Shown: positions 23,531-35,917 of the stretch, in pieces
How positions within the stretch are numbered: the first letter of the stretch is position 1
How the letters are laid out: every line of letters begins with the position of its first letter
Source: Rhopalosiphum padi
Taxonomy: Eukaryota; Arthropoda; Insecta; Hemiptera; Aphididae
Direction: 5' to 3'
Assembly: GCF_020882245.1 (NCBI RefSeq)
Contig: NC_083597.1
Span: 65,450,152-65,514,151 of the forward strand
Length of the DNA: 64,000 bases
Translations under genes and position numbers: made by a program
The notes under the pieces: model-generated
What the model saw: the letters and a program-made list of their open reading frames with translations, nothing else
What the model was told of the DNA's origin: nothing
Database searches by the model: none

Positions 23531-24001
23531 CGTGCATCTATAAATATTTTAGTCAGAACTAGTTAAGTTTTGTCTAGTAACTAGATTCTAGTCAATCCAC
23601 CTAACCTGTAGTAATCTCACAGAGCCAAAGTCGTATACTTCCACAGTAGTACTCTATATTTTACGTAATAATGTAAAAAATGTATTTATATCATATAATG
23701 TAATATTACAATTTATATTTTACAAAACGAAAAAAGAGTCAGTATAAATTTGTATTTCTGTGGCAATATGATTGTGAGAAATCGCTTAATTTTTTTTCGC
23801 AGTATACGATGTCCGATCATCACGACTGAACCAAGCTAGTTTCAATAGACGGAGAGGTTATAATAATGAACTATTATAACATTGCTGTAGCCTCTGCAGT
23901 GTGAACGGATTTAACACTATATAGTGTCGACCGTCACGCCCAATGTCACGTGTATACACCAACTCTAAGCCAATTGGAGAACGAATCCACTCATAGTTTC
24001 A

Positions 24002-24045
24002 ATATAAATATAAGTACAAAATGTACACTAATCTTTTAGTGTCGG
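24002..24045 (+). promoter_or_regulatory. TATA-like core promoter of the 24.5 kb secreted gene
   Basis: TATAAATATAAGTAC is followed by 'aatcttttagtgtcgg', the same layout as at 17,433 upstream of the paralogue. It implies a 5' UTR of up to about 450 bases, possibly spliced. Confidence 0.45.
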
Positions 24046-24478
24046 TTATAAGTTTATAACCAAATACCACTTAATATATCTGCGCAATATAATCACATTT
24101 TTTTTTTTTTTACTAAGTATTCAGACTTACGTTAAAACGCAAAACATTTAACTTATTTGACCATATCCAAAACCAAGACTTAAATAAATAGTAAGTATTT
24201 TTAATAATAATTATATAGAAATATTAAAAAATTAGAAAATTCTACTCTACTTAATATATTATTTATGTATTTAAAATTACATCATCATAATTTAAGCGAT
24301 AAGAATGAATAAATTAATAAATATATAAATAAATCATATAATAATAATTAATAACAACCATATTATAAAACAATTATATTATCTGTTTAGTTTAAAACCA
24401 AAATTAGACAGTTTCTAATTCTAAATTAAATAAATTATTGTTTGTTAATCACGATTTGAAAAACGAAATAAATAAATA

Positions 24479-25114
24479 ATGAATTTTATAAATAATTTAA
24501 TTTCTATTTTAACGTGTATAATTATTATTTTATCCTCTTCATCCTCAAAAAAATGTGATTTAATTTCAAATTTTATTATAAATAACAATGTAATGTTTAC
24601 GAATACAACAGAATCCACTGTGTTTCTTCCAACCGATATTGAATTTATAAAAGAACCTTGGACTGAATTTGTTCATAGCGATGATACATACGATAATACA
24701 ATTAGGTATAATGGTAGACTCCTTTTCACACTTGAGGCAACTGAATTGAATATAACTGATACAGAGTTGACTAATACCATTTACAAAAGTCTCCATGATA
24801 ATAACCAAAATATTATAATACCTGATTTAATAAATGTTTACAAGACCAGTTTTGTAACTAGAATTGGAATTATCAAAAAAATATTTTCATTTGATTATAG
24901 ATATATTGTTAAAGCTATAGTAGATGAGACTAAATATACAGAATGTAAAAGTGTTCAAATACAATATACTAAGGCAAAATTGCCAGGATTAATTTGCAGT
25001 ATTACTTTTATCGCTGGCGCAAGGTATAACGTTAAATGTGGCAACGTTGAATTAGAATTATTGCCAATAACCTCAAATAAGAAACTTGAATTTGATGCGA
25101 AATGCATAACTTAA
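24479..25114 (+). CDS. Small secreted protein, paralogue of the 17.8 kb gene (211 aa)
   Basis: This is a single-exon ORF of exactly the same length as its relative. Residues 1-23 form the signal peptide (LISILTCIIIILSS core). Shared features are the early Cys (26), 'ITDTELTNTIY' at about 92-102, Cys 156, 'PGLICSI' with Cys 173, 'VKCGN' with Cys 187, and a C-terminal 'DAKCIT' with Cys 209. It lacks the mid-protein Cys pair (67 and 72 in the other copy), which is replaced by a polar stretch (HSDDTYDN). Codon use is much more AT-rich than in the 17.8 kb copy. The frame is intact over 211 codons despite strong sequence divergence, which argues for maintained function. Function is unknown; secretion is the only property I would assert. 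Confidence 0.85.
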   Translation: MNFINNLISILTCIIIILSSSSSKKCDLISNFIINNNVMFTNTTESTVFLPTDIEFIKEPWTEFVHSDDTYDNTIRYNGRLLFTLEATELNITDTELTNTIYKSLHDNNQNIIIPDLINVYKTSFVTRIGIIKKIFSFDYRYIVKAIVDETKYTECKSVQIQYTKAKLPGLICSITFIAGARYNVKCGNVELELLPITSNKKLEFDAKCIT

Positions 25115-25699
25115 ATTTTTTAAGCTTATAATTTCTAGCAAAATTAAATAGATGATAATATATCTTTAATTAAATATAGTAATATTATTTTTAATTTAAT
25201 TTATGTTATTAAAAAAAATAATATATATATATTATATTATATAGAATATTAATTAAAATAAGTATGGATAATTTTAATCATTGATCATAATATATTATAA
25301 TTTATTAATAATCAAATAAAAATAATAATATATAATCAATAGTATAATTCAGATATTAGATGTATGAAATACACTTTAGTGTATGCTAATAGGAACCGTG
25401 ACTTTTACTCTTAGCTCAAGATTTTTCGCAAATCGAATATCTAGATTTAAGCTGATATACAAAGTACAATTTAATATACTATTTTTATTTAAATTATTAA
25501 TTTTTGTTTCTATTTATGTATATAAATTTATTCTATTTGTATGTACAAGTATAGGTACTATAGTGTACGAGAACGGTGTGCAACATAATATTTAGCAATT
25601 TGATTTAATATAATTTACGTTCATAAACACATCATACGTTTAAGTTAATATTAGATATGTTTGATTACTAATATTAAATCAATATTAACTTATGTTTTA

Positions 25700-26800
25700 T
25701 ATTGTACACTCCATTGTACATTATTATTATTATTATTATTTTTTTTTTTTTTTACTAAGTATCTTTAAACAAATAGTTAGTATAAACTTTTATAGCCAAA
25801 CAAAATTATTAATTCAGATTTTAAATATTCTATAATTAATAATAATAGGTAAATATTGTAATTGGTGTCATTACGTTATTAGTATATTATTTAGTTACAT
25901 TTTATGTTGTAAAATTTAATCTAAGTCATTAAACTCATAACAAAAATAAAAATGTTCAATTGAAAAATAATTATAATAGTAACTATGTAGAAATTATATT
26001 TTAATTAAATAATCATTATTGTACGACTAGAGGAAATTTCATAAACACAAATTTACAATCTCATCTCAAGATCCAAATTATAAATTCTAAGCACTTGGAA
26101 CCTAATAGAGCGTGAGCAATATGATGCTATTCAAAGCTATATACCTATGTTTTGTTAATTTGAAGACTTGGATTCAAATATGATTTGTATAGTAGTCACA
26201 TTTATATGGATTAAATAATATTATTATCATGCATGAAAACTACTACGCAACCACTTTGACTTGATATAATAGTAGCTATGTAAAAATTATATTTTAATTA
26301 AACAGTCATTATTGTACGACTAGAGGAAATATTATAAACACAAATTTACAATCTCATCTCAAGATCCAAACTATAAATTCTAAGCACTTGGAACCTAATA
26401 GAACGTGAGCAATATGATGCTATTTAAAGCTATACACGTTATGTTGATTTGAAGACTTGGGTTCAAATATTATTTGTATAGCAGTCGCATTTATATGGAC
26501 TAAATAATATTATTATCATGCATGAAAACTACTACGCAAAAACTTTGACTTGATCTTTATAGACATTTTAAAAAGAATTAAATTAATACTCAAGTCACAA
26601 AATGATGCAACTACAACCAAAAAATAATATACATCGACTAATAAAATACCTATATCAATTATGAAGGAACACCGTTCAAATTAACCGAACCGATTAGCCA
26701 ATCTTATATAACATAATATGAATAAAATTAAATGAATAGATAAATTTCCAGTGGTGAATAATGCAAATCTGACTAGCGTCATATAACCTATTTAAGCCCA
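25700..26800 (+). repeat. Duplicated 3' flank of the 24.5 kb secreted gene
   Basis: It aligns with 18,620-19,400, including the 'acttggaacctaata.agcgtga' core and, further on, 'cagtggtgaataatgcaaat' against 'cagtggtggataatataaat'. It contains a local tandem duplication, listed separately. Confidence 0.6.
25973..26554 (+). repeat. Tandem duplication, two units of about 290 bp
   Basis: Unit A (25,973-26,265) and unit B (26,266-26,554) both start ATAATAGTA[AG]CTATGTA, both contain 'cattattgtacgactagagg', 'acttggaacctaatag' and 'tcatgcatgaaaactactac', and both end 'actttgacttgat'. They lie in the 3' flank of the 24.5 kb secreted gene. Confidence 0.9.
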
Positions 26801-27799
26801 CAGTGCAATGCTATAAATTCTGACCCACTAAAACTTAGAAAAAACTATACATACTATCTTTGTACTAAATTTTTATTTACATTTAACATAAGTATACATT
26901 AAGTATAAACTATAATTCATATGTATTATTGCTATTTTAATATTATATACAAATGTAAAATCAAACTTTATAAAATATGTGTTTATTTATTTATTTTTAT
27001 TTTTTATAATTGTTTATTTATACAAATATATGTGTACATTATAATTTATAACATGCAGTGCTCGAATTGGAAAAAAATATGTAGAGGAGCTCAATCCAAC
27101 GATTTTAAAACTGCGTTCTAAGTGCACAATTACTTAACACAGACACTGATAATATGTGTATGTTCATAATTGTACTATAATAATTGAACTCTAATAAAAC
27201 TATAGTAACAGTATGTACGAACTATTCAATTTGTTTTAGAATAATTATTTGCGATTTATCGCAACCTTACCAAAAAGCTGAATAAAAAACTCCTAAAATA
27301 TACTTAATACCAATGATTTAATGATTTGATACAATTATGCTTTAAGTATTATACACGACCGAGACCGAAGTAAAAGAATATTCAAGCAGCACAGGTAGTA
27401 TATTGGCACAAACAATAAATAAATAATAATAATAAATTATATATACTTAGTGGATTTATACGCAAAGTATCGTAGATCATAAACATGATTAAAGAAACAA
27501 TTATAGAAAACGATTAGATAGTAAGAAATAATGCAAATTATAATATTGAAAACATAAATACAATTTTGGAATGGATGCAATGTGAATAATAATGTAATAT
27601 TATTTGTTGTTATTTTGTTAATAATACCTATATTTATTGATATCTATAAACGGTTCTACAGTACTTCAATAAATTATCATTTTCAAAACATAATTTAATA
27701 CCTATGTTTTTATTAACTATAAATTAATTTATGCTCCGTAAATAATTTTGAAAATGAAATAAATTTTTAAAGAAATGTACCCTAATCTCACTTTACCCT

Positions 27800-28335
27800 C
27801 GAGCCAATAATTAGAAGATGAGGTACATGGTTATTAGCTGCTCAATATTACTGTGAGCATTTTTCTAAAATACAAGAAATTATTTTGTTATTCGATTCAG
27901 AAACTATGGCTATTGGAAAAGATCAAAATATGTATTATACCAAATGAATCATTGAAAAATAATTTAATTTTCATCTCTGTAGATTTAAGTTGTTAAGCAT
28001 TTACAATTAGAAAATTAGGAACAAAAAAATAAGTCCATAAATGATAATATTCAAATTGTTTAATCAGCGATAGAAAAAATAAAATTCATAAGTGGACAAA
28101 TAGCATGCAACGTCATAAAAAAAATTAATGCAATAACAGCAAGAAAAATCCAGGCTTTATTGATTTTAAGACAATAAATGATAATATAATGATTCACGAA
28201 CACCCTTCTTAAACTTAGGAATTATTATTTTCAGATATACGATTTTCAAATAGGCTCCAATTACCCAATTACATCGGTTGATGTGGAACAATCGTTAAGA
28301 CATTTCAAAAATATTTTAAAACCTAAAAGGTAAAA
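27800..28335 (+). pseudogene. Decayed hAT transposase
   Basis: At about 27,820-27,910 the plus strand reads GTWLLAAQYYCEHFSKIQEI, a typical hAT mid-region. At about 28,261-28,333 it reads YPITSVDVEQSLRHFKNIL, the C-terminal dimerisation motif (P-I-T-S-x-D-V-E-x-S). The sequence between has many stops. It is a dead element. Confidence 0.6.
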
Positions 28336-28859
28336 TTTAACATTTAACATTTAATCATTTAAAATAAATTATAATTATTCAATGCAACACACAGTAAAAA
28401 TAATTACAAATATTCAAGTTTTACGATAATAATATTATTTTTTTTATTTTGTATGCACATTTTTATAATTAAATTTAATGTATTTTCCATAAATTTATTG
28501 TACTTGTATTAAAAAACAAATTTTTCACGGATATTTTCAAGTTTTTAGCAAGTATTATATTAACTATACTTTCATACTTGTGTATCTACATATAATTTTA
28601 TTTTTTATTACATATAAATCCATTCCTTAATAATTATAAATAATAAATTTTATAAATGTGTCATATAAATAACCTATACTGTATATAATTAATATTGGAC
28701 CACGGCCAAGTAAAAATAAACCAACTATACGCAAAATTATATTTTATACGAAATAACATTTTCATTCTAAACAAATAAACCGGTATGTATAACTATAAAA
28801 TATAATGTATTATATTTTCAATTCAGTCTCTGTTTGACTGAAATGTCATATTTTTATAC

Positions 28860-30540
28860 TGCAGACGGTAAAATGTTTTTTAAATCGTTTTCAAGAAGAC
28901 CGGTTGATATTCAAAAAAATTAATAGAAAAATACTTACCAAAAATTACTACATGGCAAAAAGTGATCACAATAAATTGCAACAATTTATCAGCTTTGGGT
29001 AGCTGAAGCTACGCCACGAATAACATCAGCCACAACCGCTATTTTGTTTCCGCAATCCGTCCATTTGTATTTTTATCGCCTAAAAAAACAAAACAAATAT
29101 TAACTATTATAAATACAATATTTAACAAATAATAATAATACAAGTAGTTGTTTTTGTTTTCTGTACACACAAATCATACGGCACAATATAATGTCGGTTC
29201 CAAACTATAAGTGAATAGTTTAGTTTATTTGGAAGTTGGTCGGAAACTATAATATTAAAATAAAATAACCAATATCAGGTGATCTACCTACTATCTGGGT
29301 GGCTACTACCCATATAATTATTATAATGCTGAATAGTATTGTATGAAGGTAATATTTTTAATTTCTAGATAAAATCAGTACTTATTATCCAGATAAAAAA
29401 GATCATCTTTTTAAATATAGGTATCTATCAAAAAATTAAGTACTTCAAGTGTACTAGGTATTCATGTATTTAATATATACATTTTTATTAATAATATTAA
29501 TTTAGACAAATGATTATTAATAAAATAATCATTTTTGTTATGTATAAATTAACTATTTTTCAATCCGAAAATACAAAATATAAAATACCTAATAAAAGTT
29601 TATAATATAAATAAATATTTAAAAATTAAATTTTATTCTATATATTATATTTTATATATTTTTTATTTATCTGGATAAGATAAAAATATACCTGTCTAAA
29701 TTTAAGATAAAACACAATATTATAGTGATATTAAAATGTGTAGATATATTATTAATCACATCTACATTATAGTTTGCGGCCAATACAAAATCGATCTGTT
29801 AAGATAAATTCAATTATTTACGCTTTTTACAGTATAAGCGTTAAAACTATTAAAAAATCTGCGTCTATTCTACGTTATATAAAAAAATAAAGCACTGGAT
29901 TTTAATAAAATAAAATAAAATTATTGATAATAATAACATCACGTCATCACGTTAATCACGATGATTTTAAGTTTTCCTAAAAAGTATTTAAAATTGAACT
30001 AAGTTAAATAAAAGTATTAACAATTATTAATTAATTGAAAACATAGTATATAATATAAAATTATAAATGGTTTAGCAGTAGTTTTAAAATTTTAGAATAA
30101 TTTGATTAAGCAATTACTATTGTTATCAAAACAACCATGTATATTTTATAAGTTTTAAAGTCTAAATCATGTACAGAAAATAGTCTAGTCCTACTTTCTA
30201 AGTGATATACTAGCCCACAACTGTTATATCGTTAATTTATACACTAAAACCTCACACAAGCGCACTAAAATTTGTTCTATTTCATTGTTATACATTTTCC
30301 TTCTTCATTTTTCTTCCAAAATTCTTTAATTTGTTAGTATCTGCTTTTTACATTGTCCAAGTTTCAGCTCCATAGCACACTTCGGATAAAATTAGAGTTT
30401 TTTATATATATATATTTATATTTTATAAAGCCTAAGTAGAATCAGTATTATTTGGAAAGCAAGCAACAGAATCGTCTTAAGAAATCGTTTAAGTTATTTT
30501 CACGTTGAACGATGTCCGAGTTATACCTTATAACGATATC
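28860..30540 (+). repeat. Orphan copy of the secreted-gene 5' flank
   Basis: Its first 480 bases match 22,850-23,520. Near 30,477-30,530 'aagaaatcgtttaag...gaacgatgtccgagtt' matches 'gagaaatcgcttaat...tacgatgtccgatc' at 23,778-23,818. No TATA motif or coding sequence of the family follows, so the gene body of this unit is missing. Confidence 0.5.
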
Positions 30541-30905
30541 ATTATTCAAACAGCTACATTATAATATATTTTTATTTATTTATGTTACAACAACTTTTTA
30601 CCTCGTAAAACCTATGTAAAAGACAGAAATTACGATTTAAAAAGTTAAATGTACGTAACAATATAACGTAAATTAAAGGGTAAAATTCCAGGTTTATACA
30701 TGGATCCCAATTATAATATCAATATTCTGTTAGGACAAAAACTAAATGCTTTTTACGTCAGAAAATTATGTAATATTTACTGAAAATACGTTAACGGAAC
30801 TATAATAGAGAAACGTTTTCACAATTTCTTGTAGTTTCACGATATGTAATTAAAAATACATCAACGTATAAATTTTGCCTATATCTAGTGCCGTCGGGAT
30901 CTACG

Positions 30906-31160
30906 TATAAACCTGGAATTTATAAATCGGGACCATATAAATCCGGACTGTACATATCAAGAACGTAGATATCTGGATCGTATAAATGTGGACCATACAA
31001 ATCTGGACCGTAGTGTTCTGGACATAGATATCTGGAGCGTACAAACCTGGACCATACAATTCTACGGTCCAAATTTGTATGATCCACATTTATACGTTCC
31101 TGATGTGTACAGTCCGGGTTTATACGGTCCAGATTTATAAATTCCAGGTTTATACGCACC
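30906..31160. repeat. 15-bp minisatellite with an internal orientation switch
   Basis: From 30,906 to about 31,058 there are about ten units of consensus TATAAATCTGGACCG. From about 31,062 to 31,155 there are about six units of its reverse complement, CGGTCCAGATTTATA. The tract can fold on itself. In one frame the units translate as repeating YGPDL on the minus strand in the first half and on the plus strand in the second. The open frames seen there (up to 98 aa) are consequences of the 15-bp period and are not called as genes. Confidence 0.85.
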
Positions 31161-31199
31161 CCCCTCCGAAAGTTAAATTTTCTAAGCGTTTTCTGCGCA

Positions 31200-34100
31200 C
31201 AACAACGTACTGTCAACTGTAGAAAATGTTATCATTAAATCAAATTAATATACAGTACGATTAGTCAAATATATTAAAATTAATTATACCTGGTAATTAA
31301 ACTACCGATTTACCGTACCGTTACTCCACTAGTGCTTCATGAAACAATTTGGAGAATCTAAACACCGAGGACAGCAAGAGCCATTATATTATATATTATT
31401 GTGATATTGGCAAAGGTGGTATTGTTTCAAATCTAATGCGGTGATAAGTTAATACCTATAGCATCTACGTATTTAAAAGTAATTAATTTTAGATTATGAA
31501 CGGAGCGATGTATATTATGTATGTTTTTTATTTTTTTGTCCGTCATCACTTTTTTATGAAAATTGGATACAAGATTGAAAGTTTCTCATAAGTAATTCTA
31601 ACCAAAATCTCTTAAAAATATAATAAGACACAATTTTTTTTTTTTATAAATACTAAAAATTTACACGCCAATAATATGATTATACATTTATACATATCAT
31701 TGTTGAAGGGGTTTTTTCGTAACTTTATTATGAGGAAATGCATATTTTTAACATTAATTGCATATATTTATGATTATATGTGTTATGTGTTATCTATAAG
31801 TAAAACATTAATATTTATTATGAGTATTTTTTTCATAAAAATAAAAATTTTCATTAAATATATATACATATATGTGACTTTGACCAAAAAAAATACTAAA
31901 GCCTTAATCCTGTAGGTATATACAACGGACATCACCTGTAATATCTATAAGACTATAAAAATTGATAGTTTAAGGTTTCACTGTAGAAGTAGAATACATC
32001 ATTAGTCAATAGTCAAAAACGTTTATGAAATAAAACGGGTTGTAATACATAAGTTCCAAATAAAAAAAAAATGGCGAGGTTGGTATATTAAATTTGTTAT
32101 ATTACTTGTTGACTTTAGATAATATAATTTAAAAGTTCACTAGTATGTAGTTATACATCATATTTATAGCTTTTATTAACCTCTATGGCTCTATCTCGTC
32201 ATTATATTTTCAAAAATACATAATATATATATTGCGTATATTAGTTATAACCACAGTCCATAGGCATAATATACAATAACGTTGTTGAATTAGTATATTT
32301 CTATGATTATAACCTTTTAGGTTATCAAATATTAAGTAATCCGAAATTTTAAATTAATTAGATTAGTTTATGAACACGTGTAGTGACTAAAATAATAACT
32401 ATAGGTATAGGTAGGTGCGCTGTAGTCTGCAGTATCCAAATCCAATATACATGCATATTATGGTTTAATTGTTGTATATAACTTTGTATTATTTTCAAAG
32501 GTTAAAAATGCTTCTTATAAAATCCCGAGGGGGTGAACTTATTAAATATACATAATTTAATCCTCACACGTGTATACACGGTAAAAAATATTTGCGCGTA
32601 TAGTTTAATATATTATATAGGGTAGTACATTATGATTGTCACGGACTGTCAGAAGTGTATACAAGATTTTCTTGAGGGGGATAAGAGATAAATTCAAATA
32701 ATTTTTTATGTTGTTGTAATCTTTTAACTTCCAATTTTTAATCATTTAAGATATTTTATAACAATAACTGCACTGTTTATAGGCAAGTACCGGATCTAAA
32801 AAAAGGGCAAGAGAGGGGGGGAACAACAAATATCTTCATTAACCGTTCTAATGCCTTTTTTCAATTCTACATGATAGTATTCACTCACATAAAATCCGCA
32901 AAAAATTATTTAATCATAATATATATATATGAAATTTGCGCGCTTTTGGTGTGTGAACGTTACTTAAAATATTAGGTTTAATTTGTTGGCGGCGATAGGA
33001 GTCACCAACCGCACATACGTTTAGCTGCTACTATATAATACTACAATCTATTTTTTATGTACCTATAAAAAAATGTATTGAATTTTATCTTGATAATTCG
33101 ATAGGTACTTAGTGTTACCAATATGATTACCACAACTCATAATAAACGGAGATTAGCGATTTCCATTGTATTTAATCACAACGCACTATTATTGTGACGG
33201 ATCAATCGTACAAAAATTATAATAGTGTTAAGCAACTATGCAAGTGTGATCTTATAAACCTACACAAATTGGTACTTACTTTTATTATTCTAACAAATAA
33301 ACGAAGATTAAATATTCGGCATGTATAATTATTATTAACCGATATCCACAACCTTTGACATTTGCAATCGTATAGGTATGTTATCAATTAGTGTATTTTG
33401 CTAACATATAACTCGTTTCACGTCCTAATAAACACGTTTCATTCTAGGTGTTAAGTTCAACTGATAAAAATTACACGAATATCCAAATACAAAGTTGTAT
33501 ACCTATTCCCAAAGGTCAACGACGTAACCATGTATTTTTGTTAGTTTATCCGTTCACAGTATGTTCTATGCGATTTGTAAGAATACATTAAATATTTTTT
33601 TCATAATCGTTATAAGTCATTAGCTAATGTCTATGCAACTAAAAATTTAATTTAAGATTTAATATAGGTAACTATCAATAAAAAAAAATAATCCATATTA
33701 TAAAAATTATTTATCATGTCTATTCGTTATACGTTAAATAAGATCAAATTGTTCAATATTCATGTGTAAATATTTATATGCATAGTGCATTAATGTTTTA
33801 TTTAAAAAAAAAAAAAGCAAAAAAAACATACAGCACTTACTAATAAACTGTTATACCATAGTAAATCTAACAAAACCTGTTGAAGAAATAGGTACATATT
33901 ATCACTTAGAAAATCAACAATAAATTATATTCATTTCGATCTTGATGACTAAGATGTTAGTACTTACGGTATTATGGTAAGGAAACGGTATATCTAACGC
34001 AATACCGGAAAATGCCGAAAAACCTTGAGAGCTGACATTCAAATCGAATACCTACCGGAATTAAAAATGATGTATATACCTACCATAAAAATCGTCAAAG

Positions 34101-35900
34101 GCGTCATCCCATATGGCCATATAGTATACAATTTATTGCACGGCTGTTTCGTCTATCGTGTCGTGTCCAAAAGTTGAGCTTGGTCCAACTCACGATAGAT
34201 CATGGTTAGTAAACTATCCCATAATTTATTACAACGGCCAAGCAGAATAGGATGCAAGGGGAACATAAAATGATGGACAACGTAGCTGTTGTGAACACAA
34301 TATTGAACTGTACATAGGTACTTCAGGGTTTCCGTATACCATTTAAGCAGTATTTAACGATAACCGGTATACCCAATAGACCGTCAACCATATCTAGTCT
34401 TAAGATTTTTACAATTAAAGTGTACTAAAGACAAAAAATAATAATAATAAAAGATGAATTAATTGAAAGCATAGTACTATAAATAATGTAATATTATAAA
34501 TGATACGCCTGATAATATTCACATTCTCTGGAGTCTACAGATGCCCGTTTTCTAATAACACTACTGTGAAGATATTATCACCTGTGAAAAAACGATAATT
34601 TGAAATGGATAAAACTACTTAATTTGACTCTTGTGTCCGATATTTTAATATAATAATAACAGACTATGTCTGGGCATGAGGTGATTTATTTGTATGACTT
34701 AAGAATGGTGCCAAAAATAAATTAGCCACGAAGATGATTAAGCAGACAAATAGAAATACAGGACACGGTGCAACTTTACAATGGCAATACACAATGATTT
34801 TAAAGATACATTTGATCGCTTGAACTTAAAATTAACAGATGTTGCCATATTTTATCATTTATAATTAGTAATTTATACTCTTGGATAACATCCATTATCT
34901 ATGAGATAAAATAGTACAATCAAATAACAAAATGTTGTTCAATTCATAAACTAGTTTCAATTTTCCATAAATACTTCAAATAGAACAGAGATTGTATTAT
35001 GAATGTTAATAATCAAAATATACATTCAATTATAAAATCTCAATAGGTATGTTAACATTTAAATGAAAAGGATTCCACACCCACATTAACTACATCCTGT
35101 TTTACACATAGATAATATATGTTAAGCAGATTAAATTTAATTGTTTTAATATTTAAAAGAAAGCTCAGGCAATGCCACAATTTACTTAAACAATAAAACA
35201 TAAATAAATAGTTAAAGGTAAGTATGCTGTCACATATTTGTATAATGAAAACAACAAAGTATGAGTGTAGCATGCTCTTAAAACCTTAACATTATTTGAG
35301 CAAGCAGTAGTTTTTTATAATAATAATAAGGAAAATTTTTTGAATTAAATATAAACACTTCGATAAGAATAAATAAAATCTGACGAAAAGCTTAAATTAT
35401 TCTTTTGTTGAAATAATAGAGTATTTAATTCACATTTAAAGATCAACAGTAATTAAACAAAACATAACATTTTAATAATTTTAATAAATAATATCAATAA
35501 TTAAATAAAATAACTGTTGTTGTTATATTCTTTGTTTATTGTTTTATAGATGAATAGTTTTATCTTGTAAAAATTATTACATGTGTTATAATGACCTCAA
35601 CTTATTCGCGTTCTTACAAATTAAAATAGAAATAGAACATGAAGAAAAATAAATATTAAAATCGACTTGATTTTTTTAAAATAAAATTATAAAATATCAT
35701 CCATAAGGAAAATAGTTAATTGAACGCGAAAAGTGGTTAGAACTTTGTTTTTGTTTCATACAATCAATATATTTTTTTTGATTTTAAAAATTATTATTAT
35801 AAAACTTATAAGTAGTCTATGAAGAACAACAAAAAAACTTAACGTTTTTTTAAAATTTTTTTTTAAATAATACTTAATACTTAATACTTAAAATGGTAAT
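31200..35900. other. Long AT-rich interval with no supportable gene
   Basis: I see no conserved protein motif, splice-delimited exon series or large TIR element in these 4.7 kb. A single 'aaggtttcactgta' end near 31,972 looks like a pogo-type TIR scrap. A short hairpin-capable motif (TCTATCGTG ... CACGATAGA) lies near 34,152-34,199. Confidence 0.4.
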
Positions 35901-35917
35901 CAAACTTTGGTTTTTAA

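Noticed and set aside
30901..31216. 62- and 98-aa minus-strand open frames rich in YGPDL
   Set aside because: They are produced by the 15-bp minisatellite, which has no stop in that frame; the orientation switch makes both strands look coding.
34150..34200. Hairpin with arms TCTATCGTG/CACGATAGA as a possible pre-miRNA
   Set aside because: The arms are only 9 bp and the interior pairs poorly, too short for a miRNA precursor.
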